Positions 40,359 to 54,600 of a stretch of 64,000 nucleotides of DNA are shown piece after piece. The position numbers were made by a program, and so were the translations under genes. Below the pieces are notes generated by a model that saw nothing but the letters and a program-made list of their open reading frames with translations, was not told where the DNA came from and did no database searches. The stretch's first letter is position 1. Every line of letters starts with the position of its first letter. The DNA comes from Scatophagus argus (Eukaryota > Chordata > Actinopteri > Scatophagidae), in the NCBI RefSeq assembly GCF_020382885.2, contig NC_058501.1, positions 13,675,501 through 13,739,500 of the forward strand, written 5' to 3'.

Positions 40359-43110
40359 ATGGAGACCAAGTCCTCACTGAACCACAGCAACCCGCCTGAT
40401 TTAAATGGCCGTTATTACTTTGGTCATGGAGGAGCCATCGTATCTGAGTGAGAGCAATAACCATTCTGCATAAAAAAAAGTCAAAGACGGTTAAACATTT
40501 AATGTGTCAGATGTAGCCTAATTATACATTTCTGTCTTACCGTTACAGGAATATCACCAGTCAACATTGTTATAAGAGCACCGGTAGAAATAAAAGTAAA
40601 GATCGTCTCAATGATCAGCTGTAAGTAGCCAATAATTAATCATAAATATTGTCATATAAATATTCCACAGTGGGGATACAGAATGATAACAGTCATTTTG
40701 TTTCTTCTCTCAGCATACCAAAACCAACTGATATAAATATGGTGTGAGTATTTTCTCTTTCTGTGTCAACCTTTTCTGTAGATGCAAGAAAAGGGATTTT
40801 TTTTGTTTGTTTTTTTGGAAAGCTTGCAGCTAAGGTTTCCTGTCTGTCTAAGATTTTAATACATTTTCATTTTCATGGTGCTTTTAACAGAGAGAAAATG
40901 ATAAAGATTGCAGCTCCAAAACCTCATCCCTATTCATCGCACATCTCCCAGTTTGCAATGTTTCCATCCTTCCGTTCTCCAGATGACCCTGAAACAGGTG
41001 TCAGAGCGGCCTCCCAACGTTACCTCAATCTCCTGATCCCAAATAGAACACCAGACATCACCCTGATGAGTAAAACTATGGGTAAGAAAGCATCCTATTG
41101 TGGCAAGAGTGGATGGTAGAACCGATGCCTCCAGAGACATATAAGATTATTTCCATGCACAGGTAGTCCATATAGACATGAGATCTTGAAGTCGCCCTTG
41201 AAAACCAGGAAGAAAGCTATAAATTGGACTGGAGAACACGGCTTCTTTGATGTGAGTAATGAAATACCTCATATAGCTTATCATTGAGGTTATACATCAG
41301 TTCGTCAAATGACAGTTGGTCTGATGACGCCTTCCTCCAGCACGCAAAGCCATTGAAGGGAGACAACCAGATTTTCTACCCCACTCCCCCAAAGACTGTA
41401 CTGCCCAACCCTAAACTTCGTGACTGGGATTTGACGTTATCTGAGCGCACAAGTAACATGCTGAGAAATCTGGAGAGGACTCACTGGGTCACTTCTTACC
41501 AAATGGAATACACAGGTAAAGATGTTCTCATTAGTGACACCACTAACTAAAAACCATATATATCCACATGTGTCATGGGTTTCTTAAAATTCCGATACTG
41601 ACTCCATAAGCTACCATTTATTATGATGGGAATAAGTCAGTCCTCAGAAATGGGACTTTTATTCTCCACAACTGGCAAAACACACTCTATAAACCATGGC
41701 AAGAGAAGAGTGAAACAAAATATAACCCATAACCTGCTGGCTCAAAAAGTTAGTCTTCAGTCAAAAGAAAGATGACAATGTCGCCCTTATTTTCTTAATA
41801 ATTTCTAATATTTTCTAATAATTTCCACCCAGTTCTTTAGCAGGAAGCTGAAAAGGGAAGAACATGGAGTACATTTTGCTAACAGAAATTAAATTCTGTG
41901 TGGACATCATTTAGCAAAATAATAATTCAGGAATGCGATTTACATCATTGTGAAATCAATAATGACTAATATTATGATATTAAGTATTTAATATTTGAAG
42001 TTTGATTTTTCTAAGGATGGGGGCCTGCCAATCCTCTGAAGATGGATGACTTCAATGAAAAAATGAGTAACCACACTGGGATGAATTCACACTTTGCACC
42101 ACTGGTAAAATCCTTGAGAACATTGTACATTTTGTATAGCAATATTTACAGTGTGCAGCACTAATCCTAACGAGTTCCTCTTTCTACAGAGAGAAACGTC
42201 CTTTCCTGTGTTTGTTCCCTCTAAACCAAGCAAAGGATGTAAAAGAAGACAGGGGAGTCATGTGGGGAGGAGCACCTGCAGTCCCACTGCTGCTGAACTC
42301 CTAAATCCAGCTTCAAACCAAAGCACTGCTGCTGCTACTGTAAACCAACACAGGCCACAAGAGATCACAGCTAAGCATAATGAGGCACCAGATCCAAACC
42401 AAAAGGGGCAAAGTCAGAAGTGCAGCTCCATATCCACAGGAGCACTACGCTCTGAGCTGTCCCAAGAGGTCTTACACAAACAGCAAACTGAGAGCAACAG
42501 CTTTGTTTATGAGGCCAGGGAGAGAGAAAACCGTAAAGTCCAATTTGATGAAAGTCCTACACGAGTATCTGCGCCACAGAGCAACCAAGAGGCTAACACT
42601 GCCCGGATGGCAGATACAGAGCAACCTCTGGACCTGTACAACCGCCCACTTTCCCAGGGAGAGATGGAGGCCAAACAAGAGAAAAGCCTGACTGAGCTGT
42701 GTGTGAAGGATGAACCAAGTAGCACAAAGCAGAATTTTAAAGCTGGAAGAAATCTATCGAGCCTTAGTCAGTCAGATGGAGCCAAAGACCTGGCAGGTAT
42801 TGAATCACATGCTGAGTTGTTATCGAGAGCAGCTTCAGAGCAGGAGAAACTGGCAAAGGGCAAAGAGCTGCCACATAGTATATCTAACCCCTGCATCCTG
42901 CCAAGGCCTCCTGTTCAGCGAGTTGGGACTGTGGGTAGCGAAAGCGTAACTCTCAGCCTCCTGGACCTTCAAAATTCATTTAGTAAGTCGGCGGCCCATC
43001 GCAACTTTAACAGCTCCAACACCTGTGCTGCTGTCAACCTGAGGGACAATGTAGTCACAGGGAAAAAACATGACTTCTACGGGATTAACTGTTACTACCT
43101 GCACGGTTAA
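40359..43110 (+). CDS. spmip4: Sperm microtubule inner protein 4 (C7orf31 orthologue)
   Basis: Eight coding exons: 40359-40447, 40549-40620, 40714-40743, 40891-41081, 41163-41251, 41341-41515, 42016-42104, 42190-43110; 1656 nt, 551 aa (human C7orf31 is about 590). Phases all match. Family-diagnostic segments: LIPKP, then PHPYSSHISQFAMFPSF, SPYRHEIL, FYPTPPKTVLPNP, NLERTHWVTSY, and a C-terminal block with LQNSFSKS and FYGINCYYLHG. The protein belongs to the microtubule inner proteins that decorate the lumen of sperm flagellar doublets (family knowledge). Roughly 80 N-terminal human residues have no counterpart here, so either the fish protein starts later or an upstream coding exon was missed. 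The chosen ATG has a good context and follows a splice acceptor. The last exon, about 306 codons, is Ser/Gln/Lys-rich and poorly conserved except at its end. Confidence 0.9.
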
Positions 43111-43317
43111 CCGAGTGAACGTGAATTTTAACATCCTGGGAGTAAATAATAATCATAATAATTAAATACCTAATTGTGAAACACCACTAAGTTTAAAGAA
43201 CTAGAACATTCAAGCAACCAAGAATAAGCAGCTGAGTCTGAGAGGAGTCCAACTTTTGTCCTATCAGGTGCTCCAAATATTAGAGAGTAACACAAGTAAG
43301 TTTCCTCTAAAATATAA

Positions 43318-43323
43318 AATAAA
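43318..43323 (+). terminator. spmip4: Candidate polyadenylation signal of spmip4
   Basis: AATAAA lies 208 nt beyond the stop codon. A weaker ATTAAA is nearer at 43161-43166. Either would give a short 3' UTR. Confidence 0.55.
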
Positions 43324-45289
43324 GAATTATTGTTGGTAGTCCAGATGCTAAAAGTTTTCATTTTTCCTAAATTATGGCTAGTTTAAAATTCATCAGAATC
43401 AAAATTTAATCAGAATTTAAGCAACTTAAATACAGTTTCTGAAATATTCTCATTTGCGTTTTTTTTTTAATCTGAATTATGATTTAAATCTAGTTATTAA
43501 GAGAAAACCACATAAACCAAAACCCATAAATTCAGATAGTTAAATTTCGCATTAAGATATTCATGTCCTTCTAAGACTGAAATTTTCACCGCTAAAATTT
43601 GCTTCCAAAATGTCCACTTCAAAACCCGTCTGGCACAAAAACAACAAGGCGACTGTAAAGGCTGTGAAATTTCTCATATGCACTCGTTCTTGGATCTTGA
43701 ATTATTGTGATTCATAATTTCTTTCACGTAAATTTCCACATTGTGTAGTTCATCCAGTACTTGCTTAAATAATAACACGCAGTAACTGACAGTGGCTGTT
43801 TTTAAACACACCATTAAGCAATTTTGAAGTAAGATAATTGATTGATTGTTGTTATTTTTATATGACTCTTTGTTTGGGAGTTCTTGCATGTTATGCCTTT
43901 AATATAATGTAAGCATAGTAAACGGTCAGGCTTGTTTAAAAATATTTTTAATTTGCTCTTTGGTTGGCAATATTCATCAGATCTCAGGATGTGTTATACA
44001 ATAATATTCTTACATAAGGTTCCCACAAGCCATAGATGATGATTGTAAGGGTAAAACAGAAGAAAGAGCCTTCAAATCTCAATTCACCGACTTCAGTCTG
44101 CCTGCACAGTCAACACACAGAAGGAATATTCAGAGGCAGTAAATTCATAATGAAGCACAAATGAATACTCTGGCCTTTACTGTAACCCTCCTCATTTTAC
44201 AGAGGAGAAAAATTCTATGAAGATGACTTTTTCCTTCACAAATGTGAGGCAGAGTTCACCACAGACTATTGTGTTGGCTGTCTCGTGGAATCCATCTCTC
44301 TGTATTATAGGTTCTGCAGCGACCTTGTAGCCCGCCATGTGTGAAAGGAAAACATGCCTTTTCACACATAATTTGTTGCAGTCAGGCTGACTCACTGTCA
44401 AAGGAGGTTTTTTTTTTTCCTGCAAAAGTAAATCCTTGAGCAGCAAGCCTGCAGCCTTGAGTGATATAACAGCATCTCATTCAAACTTTCAGGAAAAGAA
44501 AAAAAATCATGATAATGGCTCTCACAGCAAAAAGAACTTGCACAGCCTACAGTTTTCCTGCTGAATATTGTAGACAATCTTAAGTCGTGAGCGTGTTTCT
44601 TATGAGACGACTTCATGAGGACAGTCATAAGTCTGGTTTTGGTTTCATTGTTGTTTTGTTTGTTTTTGTCATCACGCATGTGCAACAGACCTACATTTAG
44701 AAAACACTTGTGACTTGTCACATTCAAACTCGTATACATTTTAAAATCTAGTCACATTTTAGGCTTGTGCTTATCTTTTTAATCTCAGAAACTGCAAAAG
44801 ATTCTGTACTGATTTGACTGTATATTTCTCATAATGCCATGAGCACGAAACCTGTGATTCGGCTTCATATCCAGCAGGTGGCAGTATATCATCGTTTTCG
44901 ACCGTAAAGTCAGACATTTATCGTTCTCTTCATTTCGATATTTTTTGATAAAGGTTGCGTTGTCATTTTGGTGATTTGGACACAGCTTTTTACTATCCCA
45001 TACAGTTGGTAAAATTCTTTTTTTTAAAAAGAAAAAAAAAGTAACTCCACTCTTCACCAACACACGAATACAAGAATGTCAGATTACACCTGCAATCAAA
45101 CAACGATTAAAAGGCCATAATTTAATGACTTGCAAAGTGATGAGTTAGTCTGTCTATAACTTGTGTCCTTCCTTTTGGGGGGTCCCTCTCGGCGCGTCAT
45201 GGAAAAGATGCTGTCAATGGCACAAACCCAGCCCCTCCGAGGTGACGCTGACCTCTGTTCTGCGTTTTAATTGGAGCTCGGCTTCAGTC
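43324..45289. other. Intergenic region between spmip4 and osbpl3
   Basis: No exon is recognised here. In mammals the intronless-looking part of CYCS would be expected in this position, but nothing resembling cytochrome c (CAQCH haem motif) is present on either strand. The sequence gcatgttatgcctttaa near 43885-43900 resembles the terminus of the 446-bp element at 16.5 kb and may be a solo end. CG-richer sequence begins at about 45180, marking the osbpl3 promoter. Confidence 0.6.
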
Positions 45290-45518
45290 AGTCACGCACC
45301 GCGGCGCTCCTCCATACAGCGGTGCAGAAATTGATGCATTTCAGAGCGGATGGTGCATGTGAGAGCATGTCTGACCGATAAGGGCAGGCTGTCTGTTTGA
45401 GGCTGTAGTTTGAGTATCTCTTCATTGGCCGTGGTTCTCTCTCTCTCTCTCTGGGTTGGAACAAGCGACTGTTTCTCTGCCATCGTCACCTGGAATTCAC
45501 ATCTGCAACTCTGTCAAG
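45290..45518 (+). promoter_or_regulatory. osbpl3: Probable osbpl3 untranslated first exon and promoter edge
   Basis: A CG-rich block (about 45185-45310, with cggcgcgtcatgg and gcaccgcggcgctcc) leads into a stretch ending at the strong 5' splice site TCAAG/GTGAGTGCG at 45518/45519. It contains no long open frame on the plus strand. The next good exon in the same orientation is the one carrying the osbpl3 start codon (56950-57098). Assignment to osbpl3 is by position and strand; transcript data would settle it. Confidence 0.5.
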
Positions 45519-48500
45519 GTGAGTGCGTTTTTTTCTCCTGCTTTTGCAGGTAAAATGTTCCTTTCATAGTTTAATTCTCTCTTTCACAAAGTAAGTCGCG
45601 TTTCCGCTTGAGAATCACGTCTCGGTGTGTTTTTGTTCTTTGAGGCAGCATGTAAGTGAAATATGTCACAACAGTTAAACAGAGTGCTGTTAAATTTCAG
45701 TGTTCACTCGTAAAGCTTTTAAGTGAAACACGTCGGCAGTAAACTACATTTAGCCTACCAACAAGTGACTTTAAACACCAGGTTGAACTGCCCTGCAAGG
45801 TTTTCCATGCAGGTATGATGATAACATGTGATCCATATAATAAACACCAACAGATCCTGTCAGTCTCCATGGTAACTCTTTGCCCCCCACCCACCCCCTT
45901 CCTCTTCTCAAGTAAAAACAAGTTGTGGAGGACAAGTCCACTCATTCCATATACAGTGGGTCTGTGCAACAGTCAGTACTGTCAGTATAACCCGGTCACA
46001 AGCCAAATCTATGAATAATGTGTCTTTATGAGTGGCTGTTTCCCTCATGCTGAGTGGATGTAGGTGTGTGTGATGATGACAGTGAGCCCAGATCGGATCC
46101 ATTTTCAGATTTTTATCAGGGCTTGAGCTCAGCATGTCACACTACACAGTGTTTGCTGCAAAAAAAAACCATAATAAACAGGAATGTGCAGGATTTTACA
46201 AGATTTCATTTACCATACAGCTAGCAGATGCAAGAGAATGTGTCTGCCAGTTTTCAGTATGTTCTTTAGTAATTACAGTTCTCTGGAAATCCACCATTAT
46301 AATCACCACCCTCATACTGAGTATGGGTCTTGTGGCAGAACTTTGCAGTCAAATGTCCATGTCAATCTTAAACAATCTGGGTGAATGAAGGCTGTTTTTG
46401 TTTTTGGACACATCACATATTAATTTTAGGACTTGCCGTGTTACCCCAGCTCTCTTTCAGGGTGTTGTGTCAATAGTGCAACAGTGGAGGCTTTTCAGGT
46501 GCAGCTTGGGCTGTGTGTGTGTGTGTGTGTTTTGAACATGTGAGGCTCAAAAAGGGCGACTGAGAGTGTCTGTCGTGACGTGGAGTATATGGAAGATGGA
46601 TGGTTCACACATCCTGCCTCAGATTGGTTTACAGGTGAGAATAAAATCACATACAGTGGGAAAAGACTCCTTAAGATTCAGTATGCGGACTACTTTTTTT
46701 TTTTATTATTTCCCACTGTCACAGTTGTGTGGACCGTTTGGTGACAGAAATGTTATGCTCGAAACTCCCGAGGTTTTTTTGCGCTCACAGTCAAACACAG
46801 GGAGGCCGTCAGGGAGAGGAATCAGTAGTATCTGTGGAATGCAGCAGCAGGAAAGAAAACATCTTTGTCTGTGCATGACACGTCTTTTGAACAGCGGCAG
46901 GGATTTGCGTTGCATGAAGCCACCATCACGGTGCTTTCAGTTTGAACAAATATGCACAACCTATGCTCTATTAGATTCCACTGTGAACAATTGTCATGTG
47001 TTTTTGTGTTTTTGTGTTTTGTAGTCTTTCCATTAGAGCGTTTCTGCAATTTTCCAGGTCACTTGCTTTGTGTTGTTGCCCATTGTGTACTTCAGGAGAG
47101 GAATATTGCACAGGTAGTCAGTCCAGTGCTTTGATATTTACCCATCAATAACTTCATTGCATTGATACCTGTAAGTCTTACAGTAACCTGTGTAGCACTG
47201 CTACAGGGTCTGCTCTATAAAGAAAAATAGCCTTCTTTTGTACATCCACTAAAACAAGTGAATAATGCAGGAAGTGGATAAATAGCACCAGCACCACAGC
47301 TGTTGTAAGCATCTTGTGCGTGTGGCAGGTGTTGTCTCTTGCGTGGGCAGAAGGCCTCCATAAATAATTCATGCGGTTTCATATGTAAACAGGTAGATGT
47401 GGTTTTAGACATGCTGTAAAGGAAGTGAAATTAAGTGCCATATCTGAAACTTTGTTTGAATTTTAATTTTAATTTGAAGAATTGTACCATATAACCACAT
47501 CAGCAAGGACAGAAATCGTAACAATAATATTTCTGTTTCACTTCACATCAGATGGTCAGTAACTGCTCTGATTTTGCATCATTTGTCTGTCCGGTAAAAG
47601 TGACTTGGACTACATTGTATTTTTAATGACAGGTTGATGCGTTTGTCTTCCACCTCCTCTTGTAGTCATCAGAGAGACTGAAGGAAGCTCCAAGGCTGCT
47701 TTCATAACTCCCGTACAGGCTGCCAGATATCAGCATGAAGTTTTAACGAGGGCAGCGCCAGCAGATACTTTTAACTGAAGAACAATAAGCTCCTTGGTCA
47801 TTCTCTTGGTTTGTAGGACTGAATTATTTAAAATGTTCACCATCTTAAAGGACAGGAGCTCTCCTGTACTTACATAATGTAAGGCTTTCAGTCTGAAAAT
47901 AATATTTTCACTTCTCTTTCACTTCAGTACTTTCGTTTTTACTTTTGGACAAATGGTAAGTCAAATTGTAAATGTCAGTATGTCATCATGCATCATCCTG
48001 TGAACAAACTTATATAAATATTGGATGCCTGTAATATTTAATTAATAAGGATTTCTTTTACATTTTTTTATATAATATTTAAAATTTTGACCAGCAGTCC
48101 ATCTCTGTTCACTCTGTTCAAATTCTGTCAGTGAGGATCATTTTTGTTCCTGTCTGTATGAGATCAGCTAAATTTCACCTCAGCATGTTTTTCACAACAG
48201 CAGCAGTATCGTATTTGATACACCAAGATACTTTGGTTACTTTGTGGTTTCGACAGTTTCATCCTGACTGAAAAAAGAGAGCCTTGTGAGTTGGAGAACA
48301 ATAAGATTTAATAACCTTGCGCGGCATAAAATGTACGTCGGCCCACAAACCTCAGGGATCTTGGACCTCAGGATTCCTGTTCATTCAACCATGCCATCCC
48401 CCGACAGAAGCACATGTATTTCTCTTTCTAGAGACTTAGTACACTACATGCAGTGTGTGATAGATGACTTTCAGTGCTGCCTTTGTGGAAACCTTGCAGC

Positions 48501-48599
48501 ATTTTTGATTATGCTGCAGGCGTTAATGTCTGTTTGGCAAGATATTCAAACCCCCAGGATGAAACCTACTGACTTTGGATGAGTCCTTGTCTTTTCATT

Positions 48600-48772
48600 T
48601 ATTGCCACGATTTGATAAAATTGCGATCTGCCAATTTGGTTTATCATCCAAAGTACACTTAGCATTGTCACTATGAGCATTTTAGCATGCTGATTAAAGC
48701 AGCATTTAGCTCAAAGTACCGCTGTGCCTCCAGCCTCACAGAGCTGCAATTGTAGCTGTAAACTTGTCCTGC
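48600..48772 (+). repeat. Fragment of a common teleost interspersed repeat
   Basis: The phrases tagcattgtcactatgagc, gcatgctgattaaagc, catttagctcaaagtaccgc and cctcacagagctgc match a high-copy fish repeat. It lies inside the first intron of osbpl3 and is truncated. Confidence 0.55.
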
Positions 48773-51227
48773 CGCTAGACAGTGACAGCTTTTATGATTT
48801 TATTGTTTCTTTCATTGCACTAATAAAAATAAATTCTAAAGAATTAAAATGGCAGCTCATTCTCCATAATGTCCGTAAAGTGCAGCTTTTTAAATATGAT
48901 TCTGGTGCTGTTTCTCTTGTTTGGATCATATAGAAAAAAAAAAGTTGATATTTCTCTGCAGTAAATTGGGTAAATGCAAGAAATTAGGTCAATAAAAGTC
49001 TACAAATAGAAGAGACAGATGAACTTGATCTGTGGGTGAGATATGATCACACAACAAGTCTAACAACACCTTGGAAATATATGCCCTCAAAACACAAGCA
49101 GTAAAACCACAAAAACACAAGCATGTCGGAGATTCAAATTCAGTTCTGCTTTTTGTAAACTCTTCACCCTTTTTGTCTCTTCAAGGGAGCTACATAGTGA
49201 GTCTGCTATGAAAGTCCATCTTCTGTGATATGCTACATTCACACTGAAGGCTCATTCATAGTCCTGTGGGTTAGGAATTCTTTACTGACGTGGATGACAG
49301 AGTTCAGGCATGAAGCAAATCTCCCAAGATGTGGTAACTCTTCTCACTCAGACAGTTTATCTCTGTCCATAAATGGAAGCTGATGCCACGTCTAAATATA
49401 TCTGCACTCAAAGGGCTTAGAGATTGCTTGTGGCGGTGCAGATGTTCTTTCCAGTTTTTGTGATATCTTCTTTTTAGTCCTATTTTTATGAGGAAGGAGC
49501 AGCATGCTAACAATGACATGGGCCCTCTCAGTGTCATTGTCCTGGACTCTGGGTCAGTGCCTCTGATTTTATTATGAGAGTAGGGTCGGAGATGCTGCTG
49601 TTGCATCTTAGTCATCAGTCAAGTGGTAAGCACTGTAATCTTTAATTTAGGGAAAGCAACAACTGGATTGCAACTGTCATGCATGTTGCTACATGTGACA
49701 CATTGCGAAGAGCACCACGAGGTTCATTGCGTTTATGCTCTTCCCCCCATTCTTTTGCCAGTAAGTGTTGAGCTAAGCAGTGACTCGGGTCTGCATCCTA
49801 ATGAACTGGTGTTGAGTTATGAGGCTGTCAGGCTCCCCCACAATATGAATGTAACAAAAGAGAGGACCGCCACTACACTCAGAGCAGATCAGAGGAAGAA
49901 ATAGAGACAGAGAGAGGGAGGATGGGGGTGTGGTGCTGGAGGCAGCATGATGAGGATGTGGTTGATTAACAGGATGCGATGTGGTGTCTGGGAGAGTGTG
50001 TGATACAGAGCCTGTTGTATGTCACTCAGTAGTACATAAAAGAAAAGATGTCCTGTACAGCAGGAAGTTATCGAGGAGGGACTCTGTGTCCCCCTCATTA
50101 TTGCAATCATAACTCAGCAGGCATTTTCTCTCAGTGTGGATATGGTGCAGAGAAGGATTCAAACTCTATTTCATGTTGCTGAAAGCGTAAGACGGCAAAC
50201 AGACAGTCGAGAGAGACGTGCGTGCTGTAAGCTCAACATCATGAGCCTGGTTTTTGGAGGGTCTCCCTCTGGCCTTGGCAACCTTTCAATACAGTGGCTT
50301 AAGCAAATCAGGAGCAGGCGTCACCATCTGTATGCCTCCTTCAGAGAAGGTGTGGTCACACAAGCACAAGGAGACGTGGGCTGGCAAACATCTCTCTGCT
50401 TGGTGAAGAGATGTACTGATGAATAATAGATGTCATGTTGGGATGAAGCCAGTTTTGTCTCTGTGTCAATCCGCTTGTTGGGTGCTACCATGCTGACCTT
50501 TCATGTTGCTTGGAGATTTTATTTTAAGAATGAAACACTTCTAGGCTGTGGTGGCCTGATTCTGCAGATGAATCTGAGAAGAGGGACCCCCCCCCCCCCT
50601 TTCCCGGTTACACTGTTCAGATCTTTTTGGAAAAGGATACAGGGCAGAAGTAATGGCTGGAGAAGGTGATTAATTGCTGCCCCTGATAAAGGTGACAGTC
50701 TCTCACAGGGGACAAGCCAGAGATGTTCAGGACTGACTTGTTCTACTCACGTGATAACTCTTCAAACTCGTATAAGAAGCTGATTCAGACAGCAGTGTGA
50801 CATCTGCTCTCCAACTGATTGCAAAACGTTGAAGGACCTCATGTGAAGCTCTAATCCCATCAGTTCTGAATGACACAATCAAAGAAATATGCCTTTCACA
50901 TTTGAATTGCTCATCTTCCTCTCCAATGTTTTCTCCAATCAAAGACAATCAGCTGTTCTAGGTTTTACCTTCATTTCATGAAGTTTGCAGACTGAAATGT
51001 ATGAGACAACATTTGTAAAAGACTGAAGAGAATACTAATTCATCTGTCTTTGTCACTGAAGAAATTGGATTGTCATTTATTTCTTCTTTACAGAAATTAT
51101 GTATTCATTCTTTAAGAAGTTTTCACTCAGTGAAGTTATAATTCATTTTTACACAAGTGCTCTAACTGAGTGCCTGAAAAATAAAAACTGGCAGTCTTAT
51201 GGTTATAAGTTTGAAAAGCCTTAAAAT

Positions 51228-51668
51228 TTAAAGCAGTAGTTTGACATTTTGCAAAATACGCTTATTGTCTTTCTTGCTACAATCTGGATGAGATGATCAA
51301 TTCCACTCTTGTCTGTGGGATAAATGTGAAGCTACAGCCAAGCAGTCCATTAGCTTAGCATTAATGCTGATCTTGGCATGTATACTGGAAGGAGGGGGGA
51401 AACAGGAATCCTGACTCTGTCCAAAGATGACAAAATCTTCCTACCAGCACCCCTACAGCTCTCTAGTTAACACGTCATATTTCATTTCTTTAATGCAAAC
51501 AGATACCAAAGTGTGTCTAGCTTTTACCTCCTGGTTCTTTATGCTAAGCCAAGCTAAGTTCATTGACTGCTGCCTGCAGCTTCATATTTAACAGATGGAT
51601 AGAAGAGTCATGTATCCATCTCCTCTTCTTAAAAAGCAAATAAGATCATTTCCCAAAGTGTCTTACAT
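51228..51668. repeat. Palindromic MITE-like element, near complete
   Basis: The left end is agtttgacattttgcaaaat acgcttatt. The arm continues through aaatgtgaagctacagcca, ctgactctgtccaaagatg and cctaccagcacccctacagc. The right arm is short: atgctaagccaagctaag, gcagcttcatatttaac and catttcccaaagtgtc. This is the same family as the copy at 16.0 kb, here with an internal deletion of the right arm. Confidence 0.7.
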
Positions 51669-54600
51669 ATTTACTTTGAATATTAGACAAAATCTTTTGC
51701 ATTTCATGCATTGGATTTTTCCCCCTAAGAAATATAACATTAGTTCACTGTTGAATACCATTTTCACATTCTTTCTCAGGGTTTTTATTCCTCTTCCAAG
51801 AAAGATTTGTTCTGCATTTCTGAAATGAAATAACAAGGACTAAGTGGCATCATCTCAGCAGGATAATTCACAGATGTAATAAGATTACTGTTATTAAAGT
51901 GGTAACTTTTAGATGCTGTAAATGAGAGCCAAGTGTGTCTCCTCTGGTGCATAGCAGCTATCAGAAGATGCTCTTGATGGGTGTGTTGTTTCCCAAAGCA
52001 AGCAGGGACAATAATCTGTGTGCTCATGACAAACCAATCTTTGTTGAATTTATCCCACAGAGGAAAATAAAACTCAATCAGAAATTATTAAGCAAAGAGG
52101 TTCTGATTGCGGTTTATTCAGATGGATGTGTGGCAGAATCATAGGAAAGGTAAATGACTTTCCTCTACAGAGGAATCAGTTTGATTTGTGGCTAAAGAGC
52201 TTTCAGAGGAACGATCTGTCAGAAAATAGCTGCTAGACTGCAGAAATAAGATAGTTACCACAACATCGTGTTAGGTGTTTGGAGAACACAGAGGCCATTT
52301 GTATTGTCAAGTTTAGGCTAATTGTTTCAGTGCAGAAAAGACCAGAGGGAAGTTCAGATGTGCTTCTTGGAGCAGTTTGAAATCCGCATTGATTTCCTTC
52401 TATTCAGATAAATCTGTTTCATCAGACCAGACCGTCGCACATCAAAGGGAATCCATTTAGATTCAGTTCAAGCTGAAAAGCCATTCTTTTTATCTAATAA
52501 GATAATTTTTTTTTTATCTTCTGCTTATAGTCTTTCCCAGCTGCTTTGTTTGTGTTATACATAAACATTGGCTATTTTCTAAACATAAGCCTGATAAACA
52601 TGTGGAGCTGGCTGATTGTCATGGCTTGGAATTTGAATATAATTCAACGCTCGCAGCTGGGTTTTGCATATGAAATGTTGTTATAGAGATTATATAAAGC
52701 TCTTGCCTTTTGAAGGTTATCTAAATATCATCCTATCAGTTTGGTAAAAGTCAGTTTTCTAACTATATTTTAAGATGATTCATTTTTCACCGGGGACTAG
52801 CCCAAATGATGACTAGCTGCAGGCAGATTTTCTCTCACTTGTCATTACCTACCTACAGCAGCATTGTGTCTCTCCTACAATGAGTTTCACTCTTACTGCT
52901 TTTTCCTGATATTTCAGAGCAGTGGGTGTGCGTTTTAGAGTCTGTTCCAACCCAACTCTTTGATTCACTGCGACGTATCAGTCTGCAATGTCATTTCTGT
53001 AAATATGACTCCATTTCCCAAGAAAGCTTAACTTTGAGAGGGCGGTTCATTCATGAGACATTTGTTCTGGTGAGTCCCACCTTATGACGCCTGAAAACCT
53101 GAGAGGCTTGACAACCCTTTGGATGACTCTGAAGACAGCGGACAGAGGAACATCTGCAACATGAAATGCAGAATGTAATAGAAGGCAGTCAGTCCATTTA
53201 GAAGGGCCTAAAAGGACATTAAGTGATCTGTAACGTTAACTCAGATAGCTGACAGAGGATTGGTTGACAGTTATATAGATATGCCTGCTTAGAGTAACAA
53301 AACTAACAGAGTTTGTGCTTTGTAGTGAATTATGTTTTGTCAAGCACCTACAGACGTTGATAAGTTATTTCATGTAAGTGATTGATACGATGGATACTGT
53401 ATTTCCTCAGAGAAGTTTAAAACAGCATTACATAAACTTTTGCATATAGTCTTTTCTTGCAGATCAGCGTCAGATAAGATGGAGATTCTCCTAAGTGAGA
53501 AAAGCAGGACAGCCAAACGAAGTTTTAAGCTCCTGCTAGTTACACGTCTGCCTCCACCATGTGCCACACTGTTTTTCAATAAAGAGCTCTCACCGCCCAC
53601 CCACACTTTACTGAAATACTCAGGAGATGCCTGTCACCTCTCCACACTAATCATTTAGCCTTTTGTGTTAGAGACAATTTGAAAAGTACATCTGCATGTA
53701 TATCTAGTCCATTAAGAGAGAGAATGCAGAGTAAAGAATGGCCTGCAATCATTACTCCACCAGTAATGATTTATGTGAGTGTTTATGTTATACTACAAAT
53801 AGCTTGTCAATCAGTGAAATTACAGCTTAACGGTAATGTGCAGGTATCCTAAAGAAGATGTATAATTATGCCACATTGAAAGATATTTCTGTGTTTTCTG
53901 TAACCCACAAAATAGGTCTTTAGTTTTGTACGGTGACAATAAATAAATGAATAAAAATTGCATTTGAAGGTGACTGAGTGGTGAAATTAAATTATACTAA
54001 AATGTGTCCCACCGTTAGATCTTAAACAATATATGGTGACATGTTTTAAAATGCCACAGAGTATATTATTTGAATATTGCTCTGTTTTTGTACACAAAAA
54101 AATGGTAATCTAAACTCTCTTCGATTTTTTTCCTAAATGATTCTGTTAATATTGAGATATTGTTGTGATGTGCATGATTTTGTCAAGAGTGCCTGCTAGA
54201 CCTTTTATTTGATTTAATGTCTATACCATCTTTATTACAAGCGACTCTTTTATTCAAAGCAGTGTGTAATATAAGACAGCTTTTTGATTTAATTTAATTA
54301 AGAAGAATAGTGTCTGCTTGCACTAGTTCAGTTTGTTTGTACGTATTTGTGTTCTTGTATGCCCTGCAGGTGCCCATGTGTCTTTTTTTTCTGTCATTAT
54401 CTTTTGTCTTTCTGTCTTTATCTTTTGTCTTCACTGGTCAGGTGATCCCCTCTCTGACCCACTAGACAAACACACTCAGCTCTCTTGTCAGCATCCCCTT
54501 TGTACCAATCTGTGGCCACAGGCATGATTGCTCTGCTAGCACAAGCTGTCCTCATGTTGGACTACCTTGTTTTCATGTGTCTCCTTTTTTTTGTTTCTCA

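Noticed and set aside
46566..47024. 152-codon plus-strand frame in osbpl3 intron 1
   Set aside because: It opens with GTG rather than ATG, contains a poly-Phe stretch from a T run, and shows no domain or exon structure.
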